From Ahaetulla prasina (taxonomy: Eukaryota; Chordata; Lepidosauria; Squamata; Colubridae), in contig NC_080540.1 in assembly GCF_028640845.1 (NCBI RefSeq), forward strand, positions 158,990,438 through 159,054,437: DNA of 64,000 bases. Reading direction: 5' to 3'. How positions within the stretch are numbered: position 1 is the first letter of the stretch; each line of letters opens with the position of its first letter. The notes beneath the pieces were generated by a model. The model made no database searches. It was given only the letters and a program-made list of their open reading frames with translations, and was not told the DNA's origin. The position numbers and the translations under genes were made by a program. Positions 52,946 to 59,817 of this stretch are shown here, one piece after another.

Positions 52946-55360
52946 CCCTCTCTCTCTCCCTCTCTCCCTCTCTCTCTCCCTCTCCCTCTCTCCCTCTCCC
53001 TATCCCTCTCCCTATCCCTATCCCCATCCCTATCCCTATCCCTATCCCAATTCTCAACTGTGGTTGTATGTTGAGGACTACCTGTATAGAAATGGTGACC
53101 AGATTAAACCCCCTCAAACAAACTGAACAATAAATAAATATAATTGGCTACCACCATTTTTACACTTCGATCCTGGTTGGCTAAGCCGTTCCATGTTACC
53201 TTATCCTTGGGGGGGAAATGAAATGAAGCTACAGAGTAATTTTGCAAATACTGTTTGTTTTCTTATCCTATAAGGTGTTAGGTTAACTTTGACGGCTGAC
53301 ATACAAATAATCTCTGAGATCAAATCTGTACTTACTAGGAAGCCCAGTACCAGGCTGGATTTGCTTGGACATATCCTTGAACTGGTTTACTGCAATGAAA
53401 AACACAAGAGATTAGAAGAATGAGAGCAAAATATGGAGCACTAAAACCAGTAGTGGGATTCAAATCCCGTCGCTACCGGTTCGCTTGTGGGCATGCTCAC
53501 ACTTGTGACGCTTCTGCGGATGCACAGAGATGTCCGGGTGGGTGGGTGGAGTCTCCTGCCACTGCCGCTACCAGTTTGCCCAATCCAGGGCGAACTGGTA
53601 ACAACCCACTACTGATTAAAACCCTTGATTAAGAAATTTTAATACTGACCTAATCATCCTTCTAAGAATGCTTTTATAAATGATAAAAAAGTACCACCCT
53701 GCTTGCCTGCCTGCCTGCCTTTCTGCTGTGCTAGGAACAACAGATATTGATTGATGCTGGTTATGGCTAAACATAGAAAACAAAATTAGAACGTTCACTA
53801 TGTTTGATTTATGAAAGTATCAAGACAAATTTGGATTTTAGTGCTTGATTAAAAATATCCTCCCTTAAGAGATGCTATGATCTGAATATTTCTAAGTGGC
53901 CTTCCTTACTGCTTCAAATGTGCACTAAACTAAAACATGATTGAGTCGTGCAGTATAAATGTATGATTGGGGGCATAACAACAGAACACTCTGCATGTTT
54001 AATTCCTCATTTGTAAAATGTGGAATGTGAAAATATGGGAGGAGTAACACCAATAGGGGGGAAAAAAATAGCAGACCAGAAAAGAAAAGCAGTTGCAAAA
54101 GGTTTGTTGCCAGGCAGGGTTGCTAGGACAGAGACTTACCAGAATGTGAAGATAGCCACAATGCTGACTGTAATGAGGAGCTGAAGTGAAAGGATGCTAT
54201 AAACCTAATATCAAAGAAACAGAATAAATATCAGCCTGGTTAATGCTCAGCAATGATTCGGAGGACCTGATAATTAAAAAGCAAGCCAGACCCTATCAAC
54301 CTAGTTCTACCACCCATTCTTTTTGGGGGAAGTTCACACATTATACTGTAATCTCCTTACGTGATCTTGTTCTGACCATCTTCGTAAGGCCCATATAATC
54401 AATACTGGAAGAAAGGAGTTGTTCACGTGGACAGGTGTCCATGTGAAGGAACTGTTTTAGGTGTTGATGAGAACAAGATCCATGGGTGATGGTGCTACCT
54501 CCTATGAAGGAGTCCTCAGTAGAGAATGCACTGTCGACCTATAATGGAATGTAATCCAGATTCGTGGGAGGGAGGGGCTCTTTCCCAGAGACAGTGGAGT
54601 TTTGAATGTCTGATAGGCAGAGATGGACCTCCCAACTAACAGTTCTCAGAGTAACATCTATAGTTATAATTAGTTTAGTCTGTCAAGATTTATGTCTGTG
54701 GGTAACAACAATAAACAAACTACTCAGAAATAATTCCTTGTGTTGTTCCTGGTTCTTGGGGCCTGACAGAAACTCCCAGACAGCCACTGAGCCTACAAAG
54801 TCTTGAATCTAGGCCTAACATTCCCGAGTCTAACTCAAGACACAATTCCAGGCTCAAAGCTTTCTGTGGCTTTTGCCAAAATTAGCTGGAATACCTTCAA
54901 GTCCCAGAAATTGGAGGAAACTGATGATCCAGATCTAAAACTAAGAGGCAGGAATTTTTAGATGGCCTGAGGGCTAAAATTTGAGTGTAATTTTAACAAT
55001 CAATGTGATTTCATTTAGTAGACACTTGACCTTGGCATTGATTATTATTTCTGAAGCCCTTCTCCATGACTGGACTCTTTCTGGAATCTGTTTTAGCCTC
55101 TGATTCTATCCAATGTTGTGTCTTTGTTCTAACACCTGTTCTTGATCTTGTGCTTCATTCTGGTATGCATAAAATGAACTAAGACCTTGCAACCTGCCAT
55201 TCTTCCTCACTACTGATTAAGCATTGAGTTTGGTTTGGTCTTAATTGCTTTGACATTACCTTCCTGATGAATACCCTGCGCACGTTCTGGTCATCCCAGC
55301 TGAAAGTTGTGAGGGTCTCAGTTTCCCCTGAGTATCCACTTCCATAGTTAGGACTGGAAT
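31195..55360 (-). CDS. FAIM2: FAIM2 (LFG2), TMBIM-family apoptosis inhibitor, exons 3-12
   Basis: Ten coding exons join in frame (numbering follows the human gene): 55360-55260, 54204-54140, 53389-53336, 50935-50885, 49181-49142, 48362-48325, 46489-46402, 44263-44168, 38763-38710, 31344-31195. This is 737 bp giving about 245 residues of a protein near 316 in human. The joined product keeps the TMBIM/BI-1 fold: FSWDDQNVRRVFIRKV before TM1, the ACCSGPRR loop, TM helices through ILAIMLPF, then FDTQLLMGNRR and SPEEYIFGALNIYLDIIYIF. The acidic residues of the last two helices, which act as the family's pH-sensing pair, are present. Known role: a neuron-enriched membrane protein that restrains Fas-triggered apoptosis and affects ER calcium. 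All junctions are GT/AG. The N-terminal proline-rich exons were not found and likely lie past 64000. Confidence 0.95.
31590..31670. mobile_element. Short MITE-like inverted element
   Basis: tggtgggattta... and ...ggatcccatcaatg are partial inverted ends around aaccggttcg. It resembles the ends of the hAT-like MITEs; the boundaries are not certain. Confidence 0.45.
31702..32010 (+). mobile_element. hAT-like MITE (family A) in FAIM2 last intron
   Basis: 309 bp with the perfect 8-bp duplication TCTCCTAC (31694-31701, 32011-32018). Starts CAGTGATGGGTTTC and ends TAGTACCTCTG. It contains a tandem expansion of the ggcttggtgggcatggc unit. Confidence 0.9.
32019..32689. other. FAIM2 intron, no recognised repeat
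   Basis: No conserved frame. A (T)12 run ends it, beside an inverted SINE-3. Confidence 0.3.
32690..32930 (-). repeat. SINE-3 copy
   Basis: On the minus strand agtttggttttgtggttaagg (A-box region) and ttctagtcctaccttaggc (B-box region) followed by cttgggccagtccctctgtc match the other SINE-3 copies. Confidence 0.65.
33072..33175 (+). repeat. (TTA)n-(TTG)n microsatellite
   Basis: Three blocks of ttattatta, ttgttgttg and ttattatta, about 104 bp, abutting an R4-type LINE tail. Confidence 0.95.
33176..33440 (-). repeat. R4-type LINE 3' end, copy 1
   Basis: Minus-strand LINE tail running from a (TTGCTG)n tract at 33380-33428 to attaaacatgaa. It aligns closely with 33445-33660 through words such as gcagttctgctggtgttattgc and tatcaaccaagtat. 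Confidence 0.75.
33445..34230 (-). pseudogene. R4/Dong-type LINE C-terminal region, copy 2
   Basis: The frame at 34247-33663 codes for a C2HC-type CRLCNNKVETVSHLICEC finger and a restriction-like endonuclease segment (TPDITVVENRNVQFIDIMVPGD with the PD...D core), followed by KYRNLAIET and HVTVIPIVIRAVG. This order (CCHC then PD-(D/E)XK) is typical of R2/R4-group LINEs, which nick at specific targets. The RT is absent. The N-terminal side is replaced by a (ATT)n expansion read as a run of Asn. Non-functional. Confidence 0.75.
34141..34212 (+). repeat. (ATT)n microsatellite
   Basis: About 72 bp of pure att units inside the LINE remnant. Confidence 0.97.
34213..34392 (+). repeat. LINE-tail fragment plus (TTA/CTA)n microsatellite
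   Basis: atgacagtatacacagcaaacg...cacttcccaagggtttagg is a short repeat end of R4-like type, followed by ttattatta and ctactacta units (34336-34392). Confidence 0.6.
34398..34599 (-). repeat. LTR of second gypsy element
   Basis: On the minus strand it begins TGCTATGTCC directly after a purine tract (taggggggaaagaag-like) and ends CCCACA. It has an AATAAA-like hexamer (plus-strand ttttatt near 34505). No partner LTR is found. Confidence 0.65.
34611..36610 (-). pseudogene. Second Ty3/gypsy element, Pol remnant interrupted by L1
   Basis: The integrase C-terminal part (35198-34611, KSPAELLMGRRLRT...ARNYSGHPLWFPGKIVG...RRSSRIKRRPAYLQDY) and an upstream RNase H part (36610-36160, GSEAPIAFFSRTL, NYSQLDKEALALVAG, TDHKPLLGILAGDRQTP, LGHADALSRCP) belong to one relative of the element at 4246-8803. 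Between them an L1 fragment replaces roughly 750 bp of integrase coding sequence, including the whole DDE core. It is dead. Confidence 0.8.
35199..36148 (+). mobile_element. L1 fragment: ORF1 end joined to a polyA tail (HAL1-like)
   Basis: The first frame (35201-35443) carries FLRFQNLEEVDQEDLRDVV and DVDRVYRVN, which are L1 ORF1 RRM-region words. Further ORF1 words follow in shifted frames to about 35885. Next comes only about 250 bp of AT-rich 3' sequence and an A-rich tail (36137-36148). No ORF2 is present. No target-site duplication was found. Confidence 0.7.
36611..37920. other. FAIM2 intron, unique-looking sequence
   Basis: No reading frame or repeat copy recognised. Confidence 0.3.
37922..38078. 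repeat. Inverted repeat, possibly a Penelope-like terminal region
   Basis: gtcccaaaggtgctttttca (from 37923) is exactly inverted at 38059-38078, with a ctgga/tccag extension. The spacer contains gaagcttcttggatgagaag and tgaaatgtcttcaag. The word pattern recalls ends of Penelope-like elements; this is a guess. Confidence 0.5.
38440..38701 (+). mobile_element. hAT-like MITE (family A) at the FAIM2 exon 11 donor
   Basis: 262 bp flanked by the perfect 8-bp duplication TGACTTAC (38432-38439, 38702-38709). On the gene strand this octamer is GTAAGTCA, the splice donor of exon 11, so each side of the transposon has an intact donor. Ends CAGTGGTGAAATTC and GGATTTCCCCCCTG. Confidence 0.95.
38710..38763 (-). 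CDS. FAIM2: FAIM2 exon 11
   Basis: 54 bp, phase 0 at both ends, with acceptor TCTCTGCAG. Codes for VPWLQAIYAVLGAVVFTM. The donor GTAAGTCA (38709-38702) is duplicated by a transposon insertion: an identical octamer follows the MITE at 38439-38432. Confidence 0.94.
38770..39209. other. FAIM2 intron with a short repeat end
   Basis: ttctttattggcaaagtgtg...acacacaagaaatttgtctcc at 38898-38945 looks like an inverted retroelement 3' end preceded by a (GAA)n stretch. The remainder is not recognised. Confidence 0.35.
39330..39895 (+). pseudogene. CR1/Rex1-group LINE 3' end with broken RT C-terminus
   Basis: Frames contain LQILGLDNLEL, DLSMVHKIICHNVLPVNDYF, NRYKLKVNYSKLDCRKYGFS and NRVVNAWNALPDSVV, the C-terminal RT words of this LINE group. 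Then come a stop, a short 3' UTR with gacaaataaataaaa and an (AATT)n tail (39868-39893). Confidence 0.7.
39896..41005. other. FAIM2 intron, AT-rich, nothing recognised
   Basis: A G9 run near 40253. No gene or repeat copy visible. Confidence 0.3.
41009..41088 (+). repeat. (AATAG)n microsatellite at a CR1 tail
   Basis: About 16 near-perfect units of gaata/aatag directly joined to the inverted CR1 3' end that begins at 41094. Confidence 0.95.
41094..41470 (-). repeat. CR1 LINE 3' end, split by a MITE
   Basis: gggaccttggaggtcttctagtcc, caaatagttatccaacatc and gcattcacaacttctgg are followed after the insert by ttccactgattaattgttc. The same words are contiguous at 55668-55880, showing the middle piece (about 41223-41391) is an insertion. 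Confidence 0.82.
41223..41391. mobile_element. Short hAT-like MITE inside CR1
   Basis: ctggtgggtttctaccggttcgcc and ggttttaaaacccgtccctg are partial inverted ends. The interior (gcaagctagtagcagcggca, cttctgcacatgtgcagaag) matches the element at 53448-53614 in inverse orientation. Confidence 0.65.
41695..41860 (-). repeat. SINE-1-related copy, diverged
   Basis: cagtgctttacagccctctctaagcggtttacagagtcagcc...aaggctgagtcaaccttgagc matches 18545-18735. Confidence 0.7.
42250..42522 (-). repeat. SINE-1 copy
   Basis: A T-run (A tail inverted), then ataccccgcccttctccgaagactcagggcggc, ending in the tRNA-like head with B box (ggttcgagcc on the minus strand) and accggccca. Confidence 0.82.
42657..42835 (+). 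repeat. CR1 LINE 3' end
   Basis: agtggaacggcttgcctcc, ggacaaccatttgtctgaaa, gggttggactagaagacctcc and ccttccaactctgttattcc, with a ttattctg-type tail. Confidence 0.8.
42873..43210 (-). repeat. SINE-2 copy
   Basis: Flanked by the 12-bp duplication ACCAGACAATTA (42861-42872, 43211-43222). The same A- and B-box head on the minus strand as at 18446, with ggttcgaatccctag. Confidence 0.85.
43622..44018. mobile_element. Mariner-type MITE, complete
   Basis: 397 bp between TA dinucleotides. The ends caggtagtcctcaacttacgac and gttgtaagtcgaggaccacctg form a 22-bp imperfect inverted repeat. The interior repeats gttaagtga words. Non-coding. Other partial copies occur at 3822, 59074 and 60783. Confidence 0.82.
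44168..44263 (-). CDS. FAIM2: FAIM2 exon 10
   Basis: 96 bp, phase 0 at both ends, with acceptor TCCCACAG and donor GTAAGTTT. Codes for YDFTSCQGVLFVMLM and a helix ending ILAIMLPFHY. Confidence 0.94.
44358..44685 (+). mobile_element. hAT-like MITE (family A) in a MER-like repeat
   Basis: CAGTGGCGGGGTTTC to GAAACCCACCTCTG, with flanks CCCCCAAC/CCCCCAGT (6 of 8). It begins 94 nt upstream of the exon 10 acceptor. It interrupts an element of the type complete at 63516-63833 (gtggcccccaac...ttggggatccctgg). Confidence 0.78.
45063..45168. mobile_element. Foldback hAT-like MITE (family B), copy 3
   Basis: 106-bp almost perfect palindrome centred near the gaattctgggag junction. Ends CAGGGGTCTCC/GGAGACCCCTG, perfect 8-bp duplication TTATATAT (45055-45062, 45169-45176). 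Confidence 0.92.
45773..46287. mobile_element. hAT-like MITE (family F)
   Basis: 515 bp with inverted ends CAGGGGTAGTCAACCTTTTT and ccaggttgactaccactg plus subterminal taccgcccac/gtgggtggta. Flanks CTCCAGAG/GTCTAGAG (6 of 8). Confidence 0.75.
46402..46489 (-). CDS. FAIM2: FAIM2 exon 9
   Basis: 88 bp with acceptor CTTTTGCAG. The donor GTGCAT is the weakest in the gene. Codes for YYNTTSVLLCLGITALVC and SVTIFSFQTK, with the glycosylation-like NTT and a membrane helix. Confidence 0.9.
46490..48061. other. FAIM2 intron 8, nothing recognised
   Basis: AT-rich, with no TE copy or conserved frame visible. A SINE-1-like scrap follows at 48062-48125. Confidence 0.3.
48325..48362 (-). CDS. FAIM2: FAIM2 exon 8
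   Basis: 38 bp with acceptor TTTTTATAG and donor GTAAATG. Codes for TLSMAYLTGMLS and ends in phase 2 within a Ser codon. Confidence 0.9.
48658..48792. mobile_element. Foldback hAT-like MITE (family B), copy 4
   Basis: Ends CAGGGATCTCCAACC and GGTTGGAGACCCCTG, perfect 8-bp duplication AACTAGAT (48650-48657, 48793-48800). The centre has an internal cagtcagaat duplication. Confidence 0.9.
49142..49181 (-). CDS. FAIM2: FAIM2 exon 7
   Basis: 40 bp micro-sized exon with acceptor AATTCATAG and donor GTAAGTAG. Codes for RYFPWNLILLSIF. Confidence 0.9.
49787..49868 (+). repeat. (TTCC)n-(TTTC)n microsatellite
   Basis: About 14 ttcc units passing into tttc units. Confidence 0.96.
50061..50328 (+). repeat. 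SINE-1, full-length copy
   Basis: tRNA-like head gtcctctggtggctcaacag, B box ggttcaagtcc, body tcctttataaggtaggtaaaatg, 3' tail ctgccctgagtcttcggagaagggcgggatataaatgc, A run. Confidence 0.87.
50885..50935 (-). CDS. FAIM2: FAIM2 exon 6 (TM2)
   Basis: 51 bp with acceptor CTCCTAG and donor GTAACA. Codes for AVFFITYLILACCSGP, with Tyr before it and Arg after it split across the introns. Confidence 0.92.
51357..51530 (+). repeat. (TATC)n / (TC)n microsatellite
   Basis: Interrupted tatc units followed by a ctctctct run. Confidence 0.95.
51545..52157. other. FAIM2 intron, nothing recognised
   Basis: No coding signal or repeat copy visible. Confidence 0.3.
52166..52712. mobile_element. hAT-like MITE with nested foldback element
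   Basis: Ends CAGGGGTGGGC and AGCCCACCTCTG, perfect 8-bp duplication GTCCCATC (52158-52165, 52713-52720). GC-rich middle with repeated cctccagagcc. The insert 52509-52629 is a family-B foldback. Confidence 0.88.
52509..52629. mobile_element. Foldback hAT-like MITE (family B), copy 5, nested
   Basis: CAGGGGTCTCCAACCTTGG to ccaaggctggaaactcctg, perfect 8-bp duplication GACTAGGC (52501-52508, 52630-52637), inside another MITE. Confidence 0.9.
52838..53050 (+). repeat. SINE-3 head followed by a long (TC)n tract
   Basis: gttgggtatagtggtgag, ttctagtcctgccttaggc and gactttgagccagtctc are followed by about 130 bp of ctctct, passing into (ccctat)n. Confidence 0.7.
53336..53389 (-). CDS. FAIM2: FAIM2 exon 5
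   Basis: 54 bp with acceptor TTCATTGCAG and donor GTAAGTAC. Codes for KPVQGYVQANPAWYWAS, the loop into TM2. A family-D-like MITE starts only 58 nt upstream of its acceptor. Confidence 0.92.
53448..53614. mobile_element. Short hAT-like MITE next to FAIM2 exon 5
   Basis: Ends CAGTAGTGGGATTCAAATC and GTAACAACCCACTACTG, flanks ACTAAAAC/ATTAAAAC (7 of 8). 58 nt from the exon 5 acceptor. Confidence 0.8.
54140..54204 (-). CDS. FAIM2: FAIM2 exon 4 (TM1)
   Basis: 65 bp with acceptor GATATTAG and donor GTAAGTCTC, ending in phase 2 inside the Cys codon. VYSILSLQLLITVSIVAIF forms the first transmembrane helix. Confidence 0.92.
55260..55360 (-). CDS. FAIM2: FAIM2 exon 3
   Basis: 101 bp, starting in phase 1 after CTGTTTCAG and ending AGGAAG|GTAATG. 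Carries SSPNYGSGYSGETETL and TTFSWDDQNVRRVFIRK, the conserved segment just before the first membrane helix. Confidence 0.93.
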
Positions 55361-55667
55361 CTGAAACAGGTGAAAAATAAAAAATTTGTCTAAGCAAAGG
55401 AGTATGTCATATAAGATGAGACTGTGCTCTTCCCTACTGAAATTTATGGTCTGAATATTTATTTTACACAAAGTTTCAGGTTTAATTTGAATTAAATTGA
55501 ATTAACCTATTATCTGATTTTTTTTCTGAGCTAATCAAAGAAAATATTGAAGGCAAATTATGCCTCCATAGGGACCATGAAAGTATAGAAGTCTATGTTA
55601 TAGACTGGTTAGTTCTTCTGGCTGGTTTCAGCAGCCCACATTCATTCTGGGATGTTAATCCACTACA

Positions 55668-56790
55668 TATAGAATACCAGAGTTGGAAGGGACCTTGGAG
55701 GTCTTCTAGTCAGCCCCCTGCCAAGACAGGAAACCCTACACCACTTCAGACAAATGGTTATCCAATATCTTCTTAAAAACTTCCAATGTTGGGGCATTCA
55801 CAACTTCTGGAGGCAAGTTGTTCCACTGATTACTTGTTCTAACTGTCAGGAAATTTCTCCTTAGTTCTAAGTTGCATCTCTCCTTGATTAGTTTCCATCC
55901 ATTGCTTCTTGTCCTGCCCTCAGGTGCATAGGAGAATAGCTTGAGTCCCTCTTCTTTGTGGCAGTCTCTGAGATATCAGAACACTGCTCTCATGTTACCC
56001 CCAGTCCTTCTTTTCATTAAACTAGACATACCCAGTTCCTGCAACCGTTCTTCATATGTTTTAGCCTCCAGTCCCCTAATCATCTTTGTTGCTCTTCTCT
56101 GCACTCTTTCTAGAGTCTCAACATCTTTTTTACATCATGGCAACCAAAACTGGATGTAGTATTCCAAGTGTGGCCTTACCAAGGCATTATAAAGTGGTAT
56201 TAACACTTCACGTGATCTTGATTCGATCCCTCTGTTTATGCAGTCTAGAACTGTGGCTTTTTTGGCAGCTACATATTTAAATAGTTGTCCACTAGGACTC
56301 CAAGATCCTTCTCACAGTTACTACTAATGAGCGTGATACCACATATACTGTACCTGTGCATTTTGTTTTTCTTGCTTAAATGTAGAACCTTACTTTTTTC
56401 ACCATTGAATTTCATTTTATTAGATAGCGCCCAATGTTCAAGTCTGTCACGATCTTTCTGTAATTTGAGCCTATCTTCTGGAGTGTTGGCTATTCCTGCT
56501 AGCTTGGTGTCATCTACAAATTGGATGAGTTCCCCATCTATCCCTTCGTCCAAATCATTGATGAAGATATTGAAGAGTACTGGACCTAAAACAGAGCCTT
56601 GGGGTTCCCTACTGCATACTTCACCCCCATGCAGACGCAGTTCCATTGAGGACTACACGTTAAGTGCAGTTGGTCAGCCAGTTACAAATCCATCTGGTGG
56701 TGATGCTGCCTAACCCACATTTTTCTATTTTATCTAGTAGTAGGTTATTGTCTACTTTATCAAATGCCTTACTTGGACTTCAAACATAAC
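55668..56790 (-). mobile_element. CR1 LINE, 5'-truncated
   Basis: Minus-strand element of about 1.1 kb. The frame at 56646-56269 has REPQGSVLGPVLFNIFIND, FVDDTKLAGIA (RT motif 5 with FVDD in place of YADD), WALSNKMKFNGEKSKVLHL and GVLVDNYL. After it comes the CR1 3' UTR (ccacactt..., actccatcc...) ending at the agttggaagggaccttgg block. A frameshift breaks the frame upstream of 56646. Confidence 0.83.
56269..56646 (-). pseudogene. CR1 reverse transcriptase fragment
   Basis: 125 codons covering RT motifs 4 to 7. Further upstream coding (about 56650-56780) continues in another frame (NPPDGFVTGWPTALNV-like words), showing an indel. Not a host gene. Confidence 0.78.
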
Positions 56791-57126
56791 AGCTTTGATG
56801 AAAACTTCCCTCCTTCATCCACACCCCATTCTCCTTTCTTCTGAAATCACTTGCAGGTATTAGTAGTCAATCTTCTATGGGGAGATATTTCCTCCCCCCT
56901 ATGGAGATCAAACACTGTTGGAGGAAAGTCATGCTAATTCACGGTACTAAAAAGCAAGAGGAGTCTGGCCATACTTTTTCTCATTAACACATTTTATTCA
57001 AAGGCATACACTTTTGTGAGTTGCATATCACTTCATTCCCTGCACCAAGTCAGGCATTGTTTTCCTATGCTAGTAATGGCCAGCTATGACAGAAATGGCC
57101 TTAAGAAGTAAACCATTACTCTAAAC

Positions 57127-57263
57127 CAGTGGTTTTTCAGCCTTGGCGACTTGAAGATGTGTGGACTTCAACTCCCAGAATTCCACAGTCGGCCATGCCA
57201 GCTGTGGAATTCTAGAAGTCCACACATCTTCAAGTCATCTAGGTTCAGAAGCACTGCTCTAGA
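57127..57263. mobile_element. Foldback hAT-like MITE (family B), copy 6
   Basis: cagtggtttttcagccttggcg to tctaggttcagaagcactg, with inverted arms gacttcaactcccag and tagaagtccacacatcttcaag. Flanks CTCTAAAC/CTCTAGAA (6 of 8). More diverged than the other copies. Confidence 0.72.
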
Positions 57264-57946
57264 ACACTTGCACCTATTTCTTCTCCCAGGGCAGTTGGGC
57301 TCAGAAAATGATCAAAGTCCTGTCAGCCATTCATTGAATTAGCAAGCTGTGATGGTGCTTCCCTTCCGTACCTCATAGGACTGTTGGACTCCATGAGGAA
57401 GAACAACAAACAAAGCTTCCAACCCATCTGGTCAAAGTAGTTGTAACAAGAAATGATGATTCCCTCTGCCTGCTTCTAACTTATTATCAACAGTATAGTA
57501 AAACATTCCCATGGTACTCAAAAATAACAAAAAAATCACTGTGACCCACTGAGCCTTTAGCCCTAATTGATCAATAGTGGTATTCATGTGATTAATTTTT
57601 ATTTTTTTAATCTCACCTACCATGAGTCTTTTGACTGGGGAACCTTATAAAAGCTGCAAATAAACAAAGAAAACTGAACCTATCTTGATTATACTTTATT
57701 TTAAGAGATGTTTCATTCCTATAAATTGGATATCACACAATACTGTACTAAATTAATAAATGTAATAAACAGGGAAGGGGAGAAAGATATACCAATTTTA
57801 ATATGGGCTGGGTGAATCTGCCATTCTTATATTCAGGTAGGAGTGCAAATGAAGCTGGACTTGGGTTTTTGAACATCTCCAGATTTTGGCAACATAGATC
57901 TCCAACTCCCACAAATTTATATAAAATGCCTACTTAAGAGAAAACT

Positions 57947-58207
57947 GGGCCTCTGTGGCTCAGACAGCTAAGACAGTCTGTTATTAACAGCAGCTGCTTG
58001 CAATTACTGCAAGTTCAAGTCCCACCAGGCCCAAGGTTGACTCAGCTTTCCATCCTTTATAAGGTAGGTAAAATGAGGACCCAGATTGTTGGGGGCAATA
58101 AAGTTGACTTTGTATATAAATATACAAATAGGATGAAGACTATTGCTAACATAGTGTAAGCCGCCCTGAGTCTTCGGAGAAGGTCGGGATATAAATGCAA
58201 ATAAAAA
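57947..58207 (+). repeat. SINE-1 copy
   Basis: gggcctctgtggctcagacag head, B box agttcaagtcc, tail ccgccctgagtcttcggag, A-rich end aaataaaaaatata. Confidence 0.85.
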
Positions 58208-58209
58208 AT

Positions 58210-59070
58210 ATATATCATGAGTGGACTAGTGAAATGGCACAGAAAATGTGAGGGGAAAGTGCAGAGATATATATTTTGCATCTGGAAATATGCATGCACA
58301 TGTACATACATGATTGAATCTTTTAAGAACAGCTAATTTCCAACTGAGGCAGAAACAGGACAGAACCAACATGCCTTGAAAATAATAAAGTCATGCAAGG
58401 AAAAAGAATCATCACTGGCCATCTCTCTATACAAATAAGAGTATTTTACAATTCTAAAGAGATAAACACACAATTTAAAAATTAAAGTCTAAGTAGGATA
58501 CTTAGGTATTTTTAAAAAATTGCCGTTCTGTTAAGTCTATTTTAGATTTTTTTTAAAAAAAGAGTTTTCCTGTTTTATACCTTGCTTCTGGACTATGTAG
58601 GTTCTGTGCATTTGAACCCTGGACATACGAAGGTATAGGGAAAGAGCGACAAAGAGACAGAAACAGAGCAAACTTTAATTTACTTTTGAGGCTGAAGTGC
58701 ATGGAAAGTTCCCATCTCCTAGATGGGCAATTTTAAAAGTTGTCACAGGTGACAGTAATCAGAGGTCAAAGATCTAATGAAAAAGAAAAATGCCAAAGAT
58801 GACTTTGAAAACTGCATGTTCCAGTTCTGCTGAAAGATCTGACCCACAAGCTGCAAAGTGGGATCAAAAGGCCACAAGGCAAGGACAGTCTGGGCAGATG
58901 TTGTCCTCTTGGGATCATGTGAATATCTCAAGAAAGCAACAGCTTCATAATTTGTTTAGGCTCCAGTGACGTGTGAAACTGCAAGAACTGCATGCCAAGG
59001 TCATGTGATTGGTATCACAGAAATCATGTTTATGTTTCAACTATTCCATTAACATTTTATCTATTGAAAC
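58210..59070. other. No recognised gene
   Basis: The minus-strand stretch near 58650-58590 is open for some 25 codons and meets a GTATAA, but its words do not match the expected FAIM2 N-terminus. Confidence 0.3.
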
Positions 59071-59073
59071 ACT

Positions 59074-59817
59074 AAACAGCTAGTCTTTGACTTGCAACTT
59101 TGATTGAGGCTGGAATTGTGGTTATCCTTTTTTGCGGCAGTCATTAAGCAAACTCCGCAATTATTAAACAAACATGGCAAACCCATTGTGCGAAACTGAA
59201 TTTGGGTCAGTCACCGGGAGCACAGATTTATTCTTCAGAGCTTTCGGATTCATGCTGGAGCCCGTATTCAGGGAATTTCTCTACTGGAATACATGCTTTG
59301 GGCTGTTCTGAGATTCATGTTTACGTGGTGCTTTTCTATTGGCTGATTGGTGTGTTGATGGCTGGCAATTGGCTGTTGTTTCCTTGTGCTACCAAGCCCT
59401 AAATATTTGATAGGCTGGTGATAATTCAGCACTCCTATGGACTAACAAGGGGCCTTTTTCCCAGGCATCAATCACTTCCCTGGCTGTTTTTGTGCCTGCT
59501 CACCCAATAATCTTGATTAGTTACAAAACTGAATGTGTGTCCTTGTTCATTGCAATCGGCAGTGTACCCAATGGGTGTTTTTTTGCTAGAAACGCTGGTT
59601 TCCGGCAAAAGACATTATAAATTACAATCACATGACTGCAGGATGCTGCTAAAGACTGTATATGCAGGTCATAATGTGCCCATAATGTGATCACATGACC
59701 ACAAGCAGGTGGGCAGCCATTGGAACTTCAAAATTAGCTTGTAAGTAGCTCTGGGAAGGTCTGTCATAACTTAAAATAGCTGCTAAGTGACTGGTTGTAA
59801 CACGAGGACTACCTGTA
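59074..59817. repeat. Mariner-type MITE with extra internal sequence
   Basis: Left end cagctagtctttgacttgcaac and right end gttgtaacacgaggactacctgta match the complete MITE. The interior has about 350 extra bases (59200-59560) that look like another insertion, class unclear. Confidence 0.55.

Noticed and set aside
57621..57653. A 33-bp minus-strand stretch between a TTTGCAG acceptor and GTAGGTGAG donor, in a phase that could join FAIM2 exon 3
   Set aside because: The encoded residues (FIRFPSQKTH) do not resemble the LFG2 N-terminal region, and such short GT-AG pairs occur by chance in introns.
58590..58680. Open minus-strand stretch ending at a GTATAA, considered as FAIM2 exon 2
   Set aside because: The end phase does not fit exon 3, and the expected PPSYEEA-type and HPSWAYV-type words are absent.
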